A stretch of DNA of 64,000 nt from NCBI RefSeq assembly GCF_024679095.1, contig NC_066535.1, positions 1,749,672-1,813,671 on the forward strand, written 5' to 3'. The first letter of the stretch is position 1. Every line of letters starts with the position of its first letter. This document shows positions 27,670 through 39,839 of this stretch, piece by piece. Made by a program: the position numbers and the translations under genes. The notes under the pieces were generated by a model. That model saw only the letters and a list, made by a program, of their open reading frames with translations, was not told the origin of the DNA and ran no database searches. The stretch is from Eriocheir sinensis. Its lineage: Eukaryota > Arthropoda > Malacostraca > Decapoda > Varunidae.

Positions 27670-30600
27670 CTGGAGGCGAAGAGCCAGTATTTGTGGGAGG
27701 GCGAGCAGCGGTACGTGACGTTGGGCGTTCCGGAGAGATTTCCAAGTTCTCGCCTCCTCCGCTGGAAGGAGCCACCGTCATCCTTACCGGCGTCGCTGAC
27801 CATGACAAGTGCCGTGTCCTCGTCCTGCTCCACGTAGCTCATTGGGCCTCGGTCTTTCCCGGAGGAAGGTTCCTGTTCAGCCGTGGAACTCTGGTTAGCG
27901 TCAAGGCCAAAACCATCACAGCTTCCGTGGACCATCTCCGCTTGGCGCGGGTCTCCCTTACCTGGCCTGCAGTTCATCTCCGGTTCCCCACATGACCTTA
28001 ATAATCCCGCGCCAGTCCTTCCGCACCGCTGACTCAGGGCTGCTCGCAGATTTTGCCTTTTGGTCTTCATTTTTGCTTTTGTCTCCTGAGCAAATTTGCT
28101 GACGCTTCTCCGTCGCCTTAAAAAACGAGATGACTTTTGTGATTCTTTGCCTGAACTTCCTCTAATTTTGTTTCCCGGTGGTGGAGTTGCTGCCTTCTCG
28201 GATCCAACATTAAATCCAAAGTCCTCGGCTTCACTTTTTAACGACTTTTTGGGGTCTGCTCGTGGCTTCAGACGCTGCCACCTCTCTCGATTGTTTAGCC
28301 CCCAAAATAGCGTTCCAAAATAACTTCTTCGTAAAGTTTCTCTCCAGTCACCCGTGGCAAGAAAAGGGTCGGCTAATTCTCTTCTGTTTCTTTGATCGTT
28401 TTTTCTCCGCTTGGCTGACTTTCTTTTCTCACCAGGAAGTAAGAGTTGAGTGAGGCCGTAATATGCATTATTCCTGCCTTCTAATGATCTCACTCTGTCG
28501 TTCCCCTCACTCTGATAGCGATGGTGATGACGACGATGATGACGACGGCGACGAAAATGGTAATGACGTGGGTGATGTTGCATTTGCGTCTGGCCCTTTT
28601 GGAAGATCTCTGCATCGTACCATTGATGTTTATCTTGGCTTTGGTTTTCTGCGTCGGAGGCGGAAACATGTATCGTCCCATCTCTCAAAGAGACGTCAGG
28701 CTCGGTGTGTGTGCCGACATATCTCTTAACTTGACGCTTTCCGTTTCGCCTTGAGATGGACAGAAATTGTTTTTTCCTTCCTTCTGTCCCTGACGCAGTG
28801 ACGCCCGGCCTCGCCGTGGCCCGGCTGCCGCTGACGGGTGGATCTGCTCGTCGTGATATTCTAGTTGCGTCCTGGCGGCGGCTGTTATTATTTCGACTGC
28901 TACCATTTATGTCAGGCGCCGAGGATTCTTCTGTTTTCCCCGAACCTGCCAAGGGGCTGGCCGTCACATTTCCATCTGTTCCCCTCACGACCGAGTCTTC
29001 GACACTGCCAGTCTTGTTGAGATGAATCCCATCCTCATTTTGGAAGTCAGAGAGTCTTGCTGAAGAGGATGAGGCTTTTTGTGTCACATTTTCTCTGTCG
29101 TTCATTAAATTTCTCTGTTCTTCTAACCTCTTTGCTTGTAAACTCATGACTCTTTGTCTTCTTTCATTTCTGAGAAAAAATCTCTCTTTCCTATTCCTTC
29201 TCCTCCTCCTCCTCCTCCTCCTCCTTCTTCTTATATATTTTCCATCTGTCGTCCCTCTCGTTTCCTTTGTATCGTGTTTCACTTCTGCTGTCATATTACG
29301 GCCATTTTTCGTCCCTTTTTCAGTTATTTCCCGCCCAGGGTGTGACGTCACTCTCCCTCCCGCGCTGCCTCCCTCGCCGCCTTCCTCGCCTCTTTTATTG
29401 ATCTCACTACGACTACTCGCGACACTTTCATCAACTGCTTTGTTTGGAGGAAAGCTTTTTATCACTTCACTAACGGTACTGTTTTGTGAGGCTTCAGAAA
29501 CACGCACTTTAACTCTTTCTCTGTTTTCTGTGTTCCTTTGTCGAATTACAGCTACTTCACTTTTCGTTTCGTTAGGTGGTGGTCGCTGTTCATGTCTTTG
29601 TTTCTCCGAGGAAGGTGTCGTAAGAAAAGTACTGGTAAGGTTCAGCCTTTGACTGTATTCATGATCGTATGCTGCTCTGCCCGTGGAGAGAGAGGGATTC
29701 ACTGTGGTGAATCCTAGATTATCCTTCACAGATCCTGGATGAACTTTTTGCCCCCTAGTAGGTAGTGGCGGCTCTTTGGAAGGTGGTGGAGGAGGCAAGA
29801 GTGGCGTGGCGGGTGCCTGTTGCCCCCTTGACAAGCCACTTATATTTTGTTGGCTATTCTGAGTCACAATATCATTACTTCTGGCTCCTTTTCTTCGAGT
29901 AGGCTTCTTTTGATTCCTTTTTCTGTGTCGTCTGGGATGTATCCTTCTTCGTGGGGGTCGAAGTGTGTACGATCTAGAGGGTGGTCGGGTCACTCTCGGT
30001 CCGGTGCCTCGCGACCCTCCCGCTGCTACACGCTCTCGTGAATTGCTTGCAGGGCTGTGTGTGGTGATGGTTGTGTCTTCAGGCTTTTGTGTTTGCAGTT
30101 CTAGTGTGTCTCTTTGGCTGGCTCGATATGTTTCTATGTTTCCTGTTGGGTTACGAGAACTCTCGTTGTTCTCCATGTCAGCGTTTGTTTCATCACGCTT
30201 ATTACTCTCCTCCGTCGTCTCCCGTCTTTTATTTCCTTCGCTTTTCTTTTCATTGCGACGGCCGTTTCGTCTTTTTTTATTAGAAAGATCGACATGGGCT
30301 CTATTAGTTTTGTCTTCCTGAGTTTTGTGCTTTTCTCCTCTCATTTCGTTGCCTTCTCTTCTTCTATTTTCTTCGTTTTTCCTTCCCCTCTTCATTGACC
30401 CTCCATGGGAACCATCCTCCGATCGTTCCTCCTGTGTTTGGATCACAGCGTCTTCATCATTTCCCTCGACAAATATTTTTCCCCCGGCACCCGATATATC
30501 ACTCTCATTCTGAGGTACAGCAACAAGCGAATTATTTATGTGTTTGCCGAGAGTGACTTTCCTGTTTCTAGGATTCATGTTTGGGTCTCGAAACCTTCTT

Positions 30601-31195
30601 TTTTTCTTCCTCCTCGCTCCATGCTGCGGTGTCTTAGCTGGACCGCCAGAACTTTGAACCTCTCGGAGGTCAGCATCCCTGGAAACGCCTGCGACTCCCG
30701 CTTTTGTGGTCGACGTAGTGACAGGACGTCGCGCCCCTATTTGTACATGTTGTGACTCACTTTTCTCACTTTCATTCCCTGTATTCACACTGTGACCCCC
30801 GTGAGCCCCGCCCCTCCCTCTCCCTCGCGTCCGTATGCCGCCCGCCCCTCCCCTCCCTTCACTCTTACGGCTATCACTCATTTCCTTATCGCTAGTTTTC
30901 CCCCTTCGTATACTCCTGGATACACCCGCCGCTGGGTCCACTATCACGGTGCCTTGCCCCACTTCCTGGGCCTTGCCACTCCCTGTTCTCACACGACCCC
31001 CACGATGCCCTCCACTTCTTACACCTTGGTTTTCTCCATGGTTTTCTCCATGGTTTTTCCTCCTTGCTTTCCTCCTCTTGCTGATTGCCCGCCTGATATG
31101 CTCCGGCGGGCCCGGGAGAGGGATGGTTACCTGCAGTGTGCCTCCGCCAAGGTTTGCCGTGGCCATGGGAACACTGTCGTTTTGGTACAAACGGC
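27670..31195 (-). CDS. ENTPD-like: NTPDase-like giant exon A: ACR4 followed by ~1,100-residue low-complexity insert
   Basis: The acceptor is TATCCTTAG|GCC and the donor GCCTCCAG|GTGGGT; the length is 3,526 nt, open throughout, ending in phase 2. The first residues read TANLGGGTLQVTI, aligning with ACR4 (D-L-G-G-A-S-T-Q), with the conserved Asp replaced by Asn and Ser-Thr by Thr-Leu; Gly-Gly and Gln are kept. Then come about 1,100 residues dominated by Arg, Lys, Ser, Glu, Asn and Gly, with an 11-Arg run near 29220 coded by an AGG/AGA repeat, a His/Arg block near 28540 and Pro runs near 29790. The last coded segment, CSPSHKYWLFAS, resembles the Tyr-rich segment downstream of ACR4 in the family. 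A second donor 22 bases downstream (CCGAGG|GTGAGT) breaks frame with exon B, so the first is preferred. No repeat-derived protein family was recognised in the insert. Confidence 0.85.
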
Positions 31196-31599
31196 CTAAG
31201 GATAGGAATGGATAGAGGACAAATAATAAAAAACATGAATATTTATGCACCATCTCAAAATTAGTCAAATTATGTCATTTATATGCAGGATATTAATACA
31301 GAACGGAGAGCAATACTGAAAACTAAACATGTGTAAATTCTTACATCACAGAAAAGGAAGAAAAATATGTATTTCAGATTCTTATAAACGTCTTGAATCA
31401 AAATATGTACTCGCATATTGAAAATATAGTTAATAATAGTAGACCATGGCACCTGAGAACCAAAACTAAATATATGAGAGATAAACAGAGTGTGTCCACT
31501 TGATTGCTCTGTCAGAAGGATTCCGCGATTCACATAAACTGTTATGAGTTATGACTTTGCACGGCGACGCAGCTACGCCTCTCCGATCATGTTCCACTC

Positions 31600-32310
31600 C
31601 AATCCGTGCAAGGAAACACCTGGAACACCCTCCAAAGCATCTTCTACATCCCCCAAACATCTGCCACAGCTCTGTTATACCTGCCATGCCAATCCTATGC
31701 ACGGAAACACCAGAACCACTTTCAAGAGCAACTCCCACATCCTTCCAAACATCTCTCATATTCCCAAACATTTCCCACATCCCCGAAACACCTCCCACAT
31801 CCCCCAAACACTTCCCACATCCCCCAAACACTTCCCACATCCCCCAAACATTTCCCATATCCCCCAAACACCTCCCACATCCCCCAAACACTTCCCACAC
31901 CCCAAACACCTCCCACATCCCCCAAACACCTCCCACATCCCCCAAACATCTACCACATCTCCCAAACACCTCCCACAATCCAGGCACCTTCCACATCTCC
32001 TACACACCTCTCACATCCTCCCAAAATAGTTCCACCCACCAAAGGTCTCTCGCCCCTCTCCTAACAGCTCCCACCTCCTCCCAAAATAATCCTACATCCT
32101 CCTAAACACCTCTCACATTTTCCCAAGCACCTCCCGCATTCCCCAATACCTCCTGCATCTTCCCAAAATGCTGCCACGCCTCTAAAAATTCTCCCTCACC
32201 CCCCAAAATCCTACCAATTCTCTCCTAGCACCTACCACACCTAACACCTGCCACACCTCTCCTAACACCTGTCACACATCTCTAAATGCCTGCCACACCT
32301 CTCTTAACGC
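31600..32310. repeat. 20-bp minisatellite in NTPDase intron 32323-31196
   Basis: The + strand unit CACTTCCCACATCCCCCAAA repeats with exact 20-bp spacing from about 31780 to 31990 and in degenerate form (CACACCTCTCCTAACACCTG words) on both sides. Because 20 is not a multiple of three, all frames stay open in rotation, producing several spurious open frames of 75-184 codons. Confidence 0.85.
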
Positions 32311-32323
32311 CTGCCACACCCAC

Positions 32324-32435
32324 CCGTGAGGAAGTTCGCCGCCAGCCACAGGTCTGCCGCCTCGTCGTGGCCCGCCATGATCGTCACCTCCTCACGCTTC
32401 ACCAGGAACGACGTGCGGGAGACGATCTTCCGCGC
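32324..32435 (-). CDS. ENTPD-like: NTPDase-like exon carrying ACR3
   Basis: The acceptor is CTCCTCCAG|GCG and the donor CACGG|GTGGGT; the length is 112 nt, starting in phase 0 and ending in phase 1. The product includes VTIMAGHDEAADLWLAANFL. It matches ACR3 of the family (strand, Gly-x-x-Glu-Gly, x-x-x-Trp, x-x-x-Asn-Tyr-Leu). The Glu that acts as catalytic base in characterised NTPDases appears to be kept (the E of HDEA), along with Trp and Asn; the Gly after it is Ala. Upstream of the acceptor is almost 1 kb of CT-rich 33-bp minisatellite. Confidence 0.88.
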
Positions 32436-32454
32436 CTGGAGGAGAGCGAGAGTG

Positions 32455-33095
32455 TGAGGAGGAGGGTGAGAGGGAAGGAAAGGGAAAGAAAGGGGAGAGT
32501 GAGAGGGAAGGAAAGGGAAAGAAAGGGGAGGGTGAGAGGGAAGGAAAGGGAAAGAAAGGGGAGGGTGAGAGGGAAGGAAAGGGAAAAAAAGGGGAGGGTG
32601 AGTGGGAAGTAACCGGAAATAACAGGGAGGGTGAGAGGGAAGGAAAGGGAAAGAAAGGGGAGGGTGAGAGGGAAGGAAAGGGAAAGAAAGGGGAGGGTGA
32701 GAGGGAAGGAAAGGGAAAGAAAGGGGAGGGTGAGAGGGAAGGAAAGGGAAAGAAAGGGGAGGGTGAGAGGGAAGGAAAGGGAAAGAAAGGGGAGGGTGAG
32801 AGGGAAGGAAAGGGAAAGAAAGGGGAGGGTGAGAGGGAAGGAAAGGGAAAGAAAAGGGAGGGTGAGTGGGAAGGAAAGGGAAAGAAAGGGGAGGGTGAGA
32901 GGGAAGGAAAGGGAAAGAAAAGGGAGGGTGAGTGGGAAGGAAAGGGAAAGAAAGGGGAGGGTGAGAGGGAAGGAAAGGGAAAGAAAGGGGAGGGTGAGAG
33001 GGAAGGAAAGGGAAAGAAAGGGGAGGGTGAGAGGGAAGGAAAGGGAAAGAAAAGGGAGGGTGAGTGGGAAGGAAAGGGAAAAAAAGGGGAGTGTG
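32455..33095. repeat. 33-bp minisatellite directly upstream of exon 32435-32324
   Basis: The + strand unit is GGGAGGGTGAGAGGGAAGGA plus 13 more bases (AAGGGAAAGAAAG); about 19 copies with few substitutions (GAG to GTG, one AACCGGAAATAAC variant at 32610). On the minus strand it is pure pyrimidine and reads as an 11-residue Phe-Pro-Leu-Ser repeat, which is not a gene. Less regular purine-rich DNA continues to about 33470. Confidence 0.95.
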
Positions 33096-33479
33096 AGAGG
33101 GGAGGAAGAGGGTGAGAGTGGGAGAGGGAGGGTGGAAGAGAGAGGGAATTGAAGGAAGGAGAGGGAGGGTGGAAGAGAGAGGGAATTGTATGAAGGAGAG
33201 GGAGGTTGAGAAAGGGAAAGAAGGAGAGAGTGGAAAGGAGATGGTGGCAGGAAGACGGAGGGTGTGAGAGTGGGATTGAGAGGAAGAGAAGGAGAGAGAA
33301 GGAGGGGGATAGAGGGAGGGAAAGTGGGAGACGAAAGGAAGGAAAGGGAGAGTGGGAGAGGGGAGAGTGGGAGAGGGAAGAAAAGGGAGGGAAGGAGAGA
33401 GTTGGAGAGAGAGGAGGAGGAGAAGGAGGGTGGCAGAGGACATGAAAAAGATAGAGAAATGAGCGAGAGGACAGACAAA

Positions 33480-34906
<1,427 letters not shown>

Positions 34907-35050
34907 CCTGTAGATGAGGCGCGTGGAGTAGACGCGAGGCAGGCGTCTGAGGGAGGGCGTGGCTCGCAGCAGCAGGGGTGTATAGGGGAGGTAGTGTTGC
35001 GGCACAACGGAGCGGGCACGGCGGAGCAGCGGCAGCAGCAGCCACCTCAT
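34907..35050 (-). CDS. ENTPD-like: NTPDase-like exon carrying a degenerate ACR2
   Basis: The acceptor is CTTCTTACAG| and the donor TACAGG|GTGCGT; the length is 144 nt, phase 0 at both ends. The product has a Leu-rich helix with RSVVPQHY, then YTPLLLRATPSLRRLP. This aligns with the family pattern of helix, Val-Pro, Thr-Pro, beta strand, ATAGMR, Leu. In ACR2 the Ala-Thr is kept, but Ala-Gly-Met becomes Pro-Ser-Leu, so the phosphate-contacting Gly is lost. The exon begins with an ATG, which here is internal Met because upstream exons join in frame. Confidence 0.85.
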
Positions 35051-35654
35051 CTGTAAGAAGGAAGAGTTGTAAGCATAGGGGGAAGGAAACCTGGCTGTCT
35101 AGAAAGAGGAGTGAATGACCTGGACTATGGGGAGGGAAAATTGGTACTAAAAGTAATATAGTTATAAAAAAAGTAGAATGACCTGGAGTCAGGGAAGGGA
35201 AAATTGGTAGTCTTGGAAGTTAAGTGAATGTCTTGGAATAACCTTGGCTCTTAGGGAGAAAGCCTGGTAGGTGGAGTAATGAAAGACCTTGAATGTTCTT
35301 TACGCTAGGAGATAAACTTCTAAGGATAGATATGACATGAAATGACTGGAAGTCCTGAGATACTATAAAAAGCTGGGAATATACCTATAACGGCCGAAGT
35401 CAATTTATAAATAAAGGTGGAAAAAGATTTAGGAGATGAAATTATGAGAAAAATGTAATGGCAAGTGAAATGAAAAGAATATAAGATAACATGGGATAGT
35501 ACTTTTGTAGACCTGTCAGTGTCGGACACGAACGGAGGTGTAATTTAGAAACAGTTCAGAAACTACGTGACATAACTAGACTAAAGGGTTTGTCAGCCCC
35601 AAAGGAGTGTTGTGGTCGCTTCGATGGGCAAGGACATAATTACGAATAAATATT

Positions 35655-35656
<2 letters not shown>
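35051..35656. other. NTPDase intron upstream of exon 35050-34907
   Basis: A loose repeat of CCTGGAxTxxxGGGAAGGAAA and GAATGACCTTGGA words occurs at 35080-35310. No gene. Confidence 0.45.
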
Positions 35657-35697
<41 letters not shown>

Positions 35698-35700
35698 GGA

Positions 35701-36040
35701 AGCGGTGACTGAGTGGTTAGGGTACCGGTCCCGCGTTCTGGATGATGCTGGTTCGAATCCGCCGCTACCAACTGGGATTTTTCAGTAACCTCCGAGTGGC
35801 CTGAGACTACCTACATGCCGTCCTGAAGACCACCCATCAACCCGGACTCTAGAGGAACTATCCAAGGGAAACCAAGAATGATCTCCAAGGGGCAGCATGA
35901 GCCAAGAGTAGATGGCGCCCCTATAAACACTTGCCTGCGCCATGACGGGCTTGGGCCGACCATCAGTCCCAACCAAGAAAGCCTACCGGCGCTATTGGCC
36001 AGGATGTAAAAAACACACAAAAAAACAGTGATAGGCACAC
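35701..36040 (+). mobile_element. tRNA-derived SINE with an intact-looking pol III promoter
   Basis: 35701-35770 folds like a tRNA: acceptor AGCGGTG pairs with CGCCGCT, the A box is TGACTGAGTGGTTAGGG, and the B box is GGTTCGAATCC followed by an encoded ACCA. The non-tRNA body follows (CCGAGTGGCCTGAGACTACC, CATGACGGGCTTGGGCCGAC, TACCGGCGCTATTGGCCAGG) and ends in an A-rich tail at about 36020-36035. A (CA)n array at 35657-35694 abuts the head. Confidence 0.8.
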
Positions 36041-36185
36041 AAAGTGATCGAATCCCGGGCGGTCACATTTCCTTCGTTACGTGAGCAAGGTCGCCTCACA
36101 GGAGCATAACAAGAACCAATCACGACTTATCACTTGTCCGAAACTCCATCAGCCAGACACAAACAGGAGCCCTTTTACCTCCTCC

Positions 36186-36187
<2 letters not shown>

Positions 36188-36274
<87 letters not shown>
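36188..36274. repeat. (CT)n microsatellite
   Basis: About 43 CT units. Flanks 36275-36884 show no recognised feature. Confidence 0.95.
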
Positions 36275-36276
<2 letters not shown>

Positions 36277-36884
36277 ACGCCCGCGGCATAAGAAGGAAAC
36301 TCGGGCGAACACACACAAGCGAGGGATATTGGAACGGAGACTAGTTCCCTTCCATCCAGTCTGTAACAGGAAGTCCATGAGAGTTGTGACCTTGACCGCG
36401 TCCATGGCAAAGCGATGGACGAGGGGCACGCGATAGTCACTATTAGGCTACACCTTTACGTAGTTGCTCTGTACTAATTCATTTACGTGTTCTGTATTTT
36501 GGTACGTAATATCGATAATGAGTTTGCATATAATTATACGAATATTTGACATTTACAACGTGTCCAGTGAAAGTCGTGCAATGGTTCACTCGAGTACATT
36601 TCTGGTCCCTCTTGCTGATGAGGATCGATACTGACGCATAACAGTACCGTGAAATATCGGCCTCTGGACTTTTACCTTTGCAACGGCTCGATACATTGAC
36701 TGTTTCTTCTTCTTCTCTACGGAATTAGCAAAATATAGCTGTTTTCCCTTTGCTGCATTTTCTTGTGCAGGAGAATTGCTACATAAAACTCTCTTACCAG
36801 AGCGAGTAATGTGGTTTGTACTTTTCGACAAGTGTGAAATAAATATTTTCCTTGAGGAGGTGTCTTCCTTCTTTACAGTAATAA

Positions 36885-37490
36885 TAGAGAGAGTTGTCCA
36901 AGGATTGTCATGGGGCCTTGTTGAGTGGGTAGTCAGGGGATTGTCAGTTTTTTTTTCCAAAAAATTGTCAGGAGATCGAGTGGGGGTCTTGTCCCGTGGG
37001 TCGTCAGAGGATTGTCAGGGCATTGTTTAGAGAGTAGTCAGGGGACTGTCAAGGGGCCTTGCTGCGTGGGTCGTCAGGGGTTTTCATGGGACACTGCTGA
37101 GTTGTCAGGGTATTGTCAGGGGCACTTGTGTGGGTCGTCTGGGGATTGTCATGTAGCATTGTTCTGAGTTGTCAGAAGATTGTCCGGGGGCCTTGTTGCG
37201 TCAATTGTCAGGGGGGTGTCATGGGATTGTTCAAAGTAGTCAAGGGATTGTTAGGAGTCCTTGTTGCGTGGATCGTCAGAAGATAATGAGTGCTTTATTT
37301 AGAGAATGTTCTGGGGATTGTCAGGAGGACTTGTTGTGTGGGTCGTCAATGGGTTGTCAGGGCATGGTTCAGAGAGTAGTCGGGCGACTGTCAGGAGGCC
37401 TGTTGCGAGAATCGTCAGGGGATATTCAGAGCATGGCTCAGAAAGTTGTCAAGGGAATGTTAGGGGGCCTTTTTGCGTGGGTCGTCATTA
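36885..37490. repeat. Degenerate GTCAGGGG-type tandem repeat
   Basis: Words such as GTCAGGGGATTGTCAGGGGC, CTTGTTGCGTGGGTCGTCAG and AGAGAGTAGTCAGGGGACTG alternate roughly every 60-130 bp over 600 bp with much divergence. Plus-strand open frames here are short and repeat-like, so not a gene. Confidence 0.75.
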
Positions 37491-37499
37491 TTAACATTA

Positions 37500-38050
37500 A
37501 GTAGTAGCAGTAGCAGTTACAGTAGTAGTAGTAGCAGTAGTAGTAGTAGTAGTAGTTGTAAACTTTAGAACACATTAGAATTGTACAGTCTAGAAGTACC
37601 GATGCGATCAAAGAGTTAGAAGTAGCTTCAGGAGAGCGGAAAGGAGCGGACAAAGGATAGCGTGGACAGCCTATGGGAGAGGAAGTGAAAGTAAAGGCAA
37701 TTAGGGTAGAAGCCTACACGAGTTCTCGAAGGTAGGAAACTTTCTGAAATTGATAACGAAATGGAGAGAGTAAGACAACAATTTTTAAAACTTTTCCTCT
37801 CTTCTTTTACCGCCTCTCCTCCTCCTTCTTCTCCTCCGTTGCTTCTTCCGCGTCCTCATCCTCCACCTCCTCTTTCACTTTTTCCTTCTCCTCCTCCTCC
37901 TCCTTCTCCTCCTCCTCCTCCTCCTCCTCCTCCTCCTCCTCCTCCTCCTCCCCCTCTCCTCTTCCTCCTCCTCCTCCTCTGCCCCCATTACCTCCTCCGC
38001 CTCCACATCTGCCTCCTCCACCTCCGCCTTCTCCTACTCCTCCTCCTTTT
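37500..38050. repeat. (TAG)n at 37501-37558 and (CTC)n-rich block at 37790-38050
   Basis: The CTC block is about 260 bp of CCT/CTC/TTC words with a pure core at 37899-37950. It is one of the few sizeable pyrimidine blocks on the + strand. Confidence 0.9.
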
Positions 38051-39069
38051 TATGAAGACTACCAACGGTGTGTAACTCGAGACTTTACGCCACAAATAGC
38101 ACAAAGTGGTGATAGCGAAGAGCACGTTAGGGTCTGGCTGGCCCAAACAACTCCTACTGGCTGACCTCCCCGACTCCTTGTAACCTGATGCCGGTGTTAT
38201 TTCCCTTCCCTTGGCTTCTTCCCTTAGTGTCTGGCTGAGGCAACATCGCAGCAAACGTCAGGAAGGTAAAGAAAGCACCAAACATCAAAATTAAGTTCAA
38301 GTCGACGTAGTTTTTAGGAGGTGGAGGGATTTTGAGGGATTATTGAAAGAAAAGAAAGATAAAATAATTAGAAAAAGATGATTAAAACGTTGGAAAAGAA
38401 AGCTGAGAACAAAAAAAAACCGCCAAGACACAAAAACATTCTCCTATGCTGAGACTTTTTCCCGCGATAAGTTTAGACGATGAGTAAAGGAAAGGTAAAT
38501 AGCGGGACTCATTTCGCGGAGTAACAACACTTAATGAGTTAATATAAACGAACAGACAGTACTAAATGACGCGATGTATTTATTCTTGGATTACTCAGGC
38601 CTGACGAAGTGAATGTGAGTTAACGCCGCCAGAGGCTCAAAGATTGACTGTATGGTTACGTATAAATATAGCAACGAAAAAAAAAAAAAGACTAACAAAC
38701 AGGAATCTAAAACGGGGCTCACTTCATCTTGACACGTGTGAAGCCCAAGGGAGTGGCGGGAGCAGGATTGGATCTCATTGAAGAAAATAAGAGAAGTAGG
38801 GCAAATATTTCCTCCTTCCTTCACGGTCAATATATACCAGAAAAAAAGGGAAAAAAAACAACATCTGATATTCTTAGCATTAAAGAACTATTAAATGGAC
38901 CAAGATTAATCTCAACTCCGAGTCATTTATAAACAAGGCCGGACAGGATGAAAGCAGGGTTAATATTTATGGGGAGAGGAAAGTTTGTAGATCCATAAGA
39001 GATAAGTTTAAGTATGGAGGCTGCGTTGAGTGTGGCGGAGAGAACGTTGTGTCATTCACCGCCCCCACA
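38051..39069. other. NTPDase intron, nothing recognised
   Basis: Mixed sequence with A-rich patches. Short open frames lack motifs. Confidence 0.45.
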
Positions 39070-39830
39070 ACACCGTAGGCCTCAACAATCACCACCACCA
39101 CCACCCGGATCCGCATCAAGTTCATCCGTCACCACCACCGCCACTATCACAAGCCATCATCCTAACCACCACCATCACCACATCACAACGACCATCTTCA
39201 CCACCACCATCACAACTATCATCACCACCACGTTACCACCACCACCATATCACTACCACCACCACCACCACATCGTAAACCACTATATTGATTACCACCA
39301 TCACCACATAGCAGCCACCATCTTCACCACCACCATCACCACATCACAACCACCATCTTCACCATCACCACATCACAACCACCATCTTCACCACCAACAT
39401 CACAACCACCATCTTCACCACCAACATCACAACCACCATCTTCACCACCAACATCACAACCACCATCTTCACCACCAACATCACAACCACCATCTTCACC
39501 ACCACCATCACAACCACCATCTTCACCACCACCATCACAACCACCATCTTCAGAACCACATCACAACCACCATCCTAATCACCACCATCACAACCACCAT
39601 CTTCATCACCACCATCAAAACCACCATCTTCACTACCATATCACAACCACCATCTTCACCACCACCATCAAAACCACCATCTTCACCGCCATATCACAAC
39701 CACCATCTTCATCACCATCACCACCACATCCAAACTACCATATTCACCACCCCTTCCTCACCACAACCACCACCACCATCACCACCACATCCCCACCACG
39801 ACCACCAGCCCTTAGAGTTCACCTATGGTC
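39070..39830. repeat. CAC/CAT trinucleotide block with 24-bp repeat
   Basis: ACCACCATCTTCACCACCAA-type 24-bp units recur at 39370-39560, surrounded by irregular CCA/TCA words. The period is a multiple of three, so one + strand frame stays open for 273 codons (His/Thr/Pro-rich). There is no start context, no neighbouring exon and no family match, so it is treated as a repeat. Confidence 0.85.
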
Positions 39831-39839
39831 GCTAGGGAA

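Noticed and set aside
31196..31268. An ATG at 31268 followed by a signal-peptide-like hydrophobic run in frame with giant exon A
   Set aside because: The hydrophobic residues are coded by the pyrimidine tract of the acceptor at 31196, which gives Phe/Leu/Ser/Pro by composition, and the join to the ACR3 exon is in frame. An alternative start is possible but unsupported.
31466..32105. Trp/Gly/Val-rich and His/Pro-rich repeat proteins on both strands
   Set aside because: 20-bp minisatellite; all frames rotate through the same words.
31550..32320. Possible CRISPR-like array because of regular short repeats
   Set aside because: The repeats are contiguous with no unique spacers, in eukaryotic intron sequence.
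39014..39835. 273-codon His/Thr/Pro-rich open frame
   Set aside because: Generated by a CAC/CAT repeat with 24-bp period; no start context, no splice partners, on the strand opposite to the host gene.
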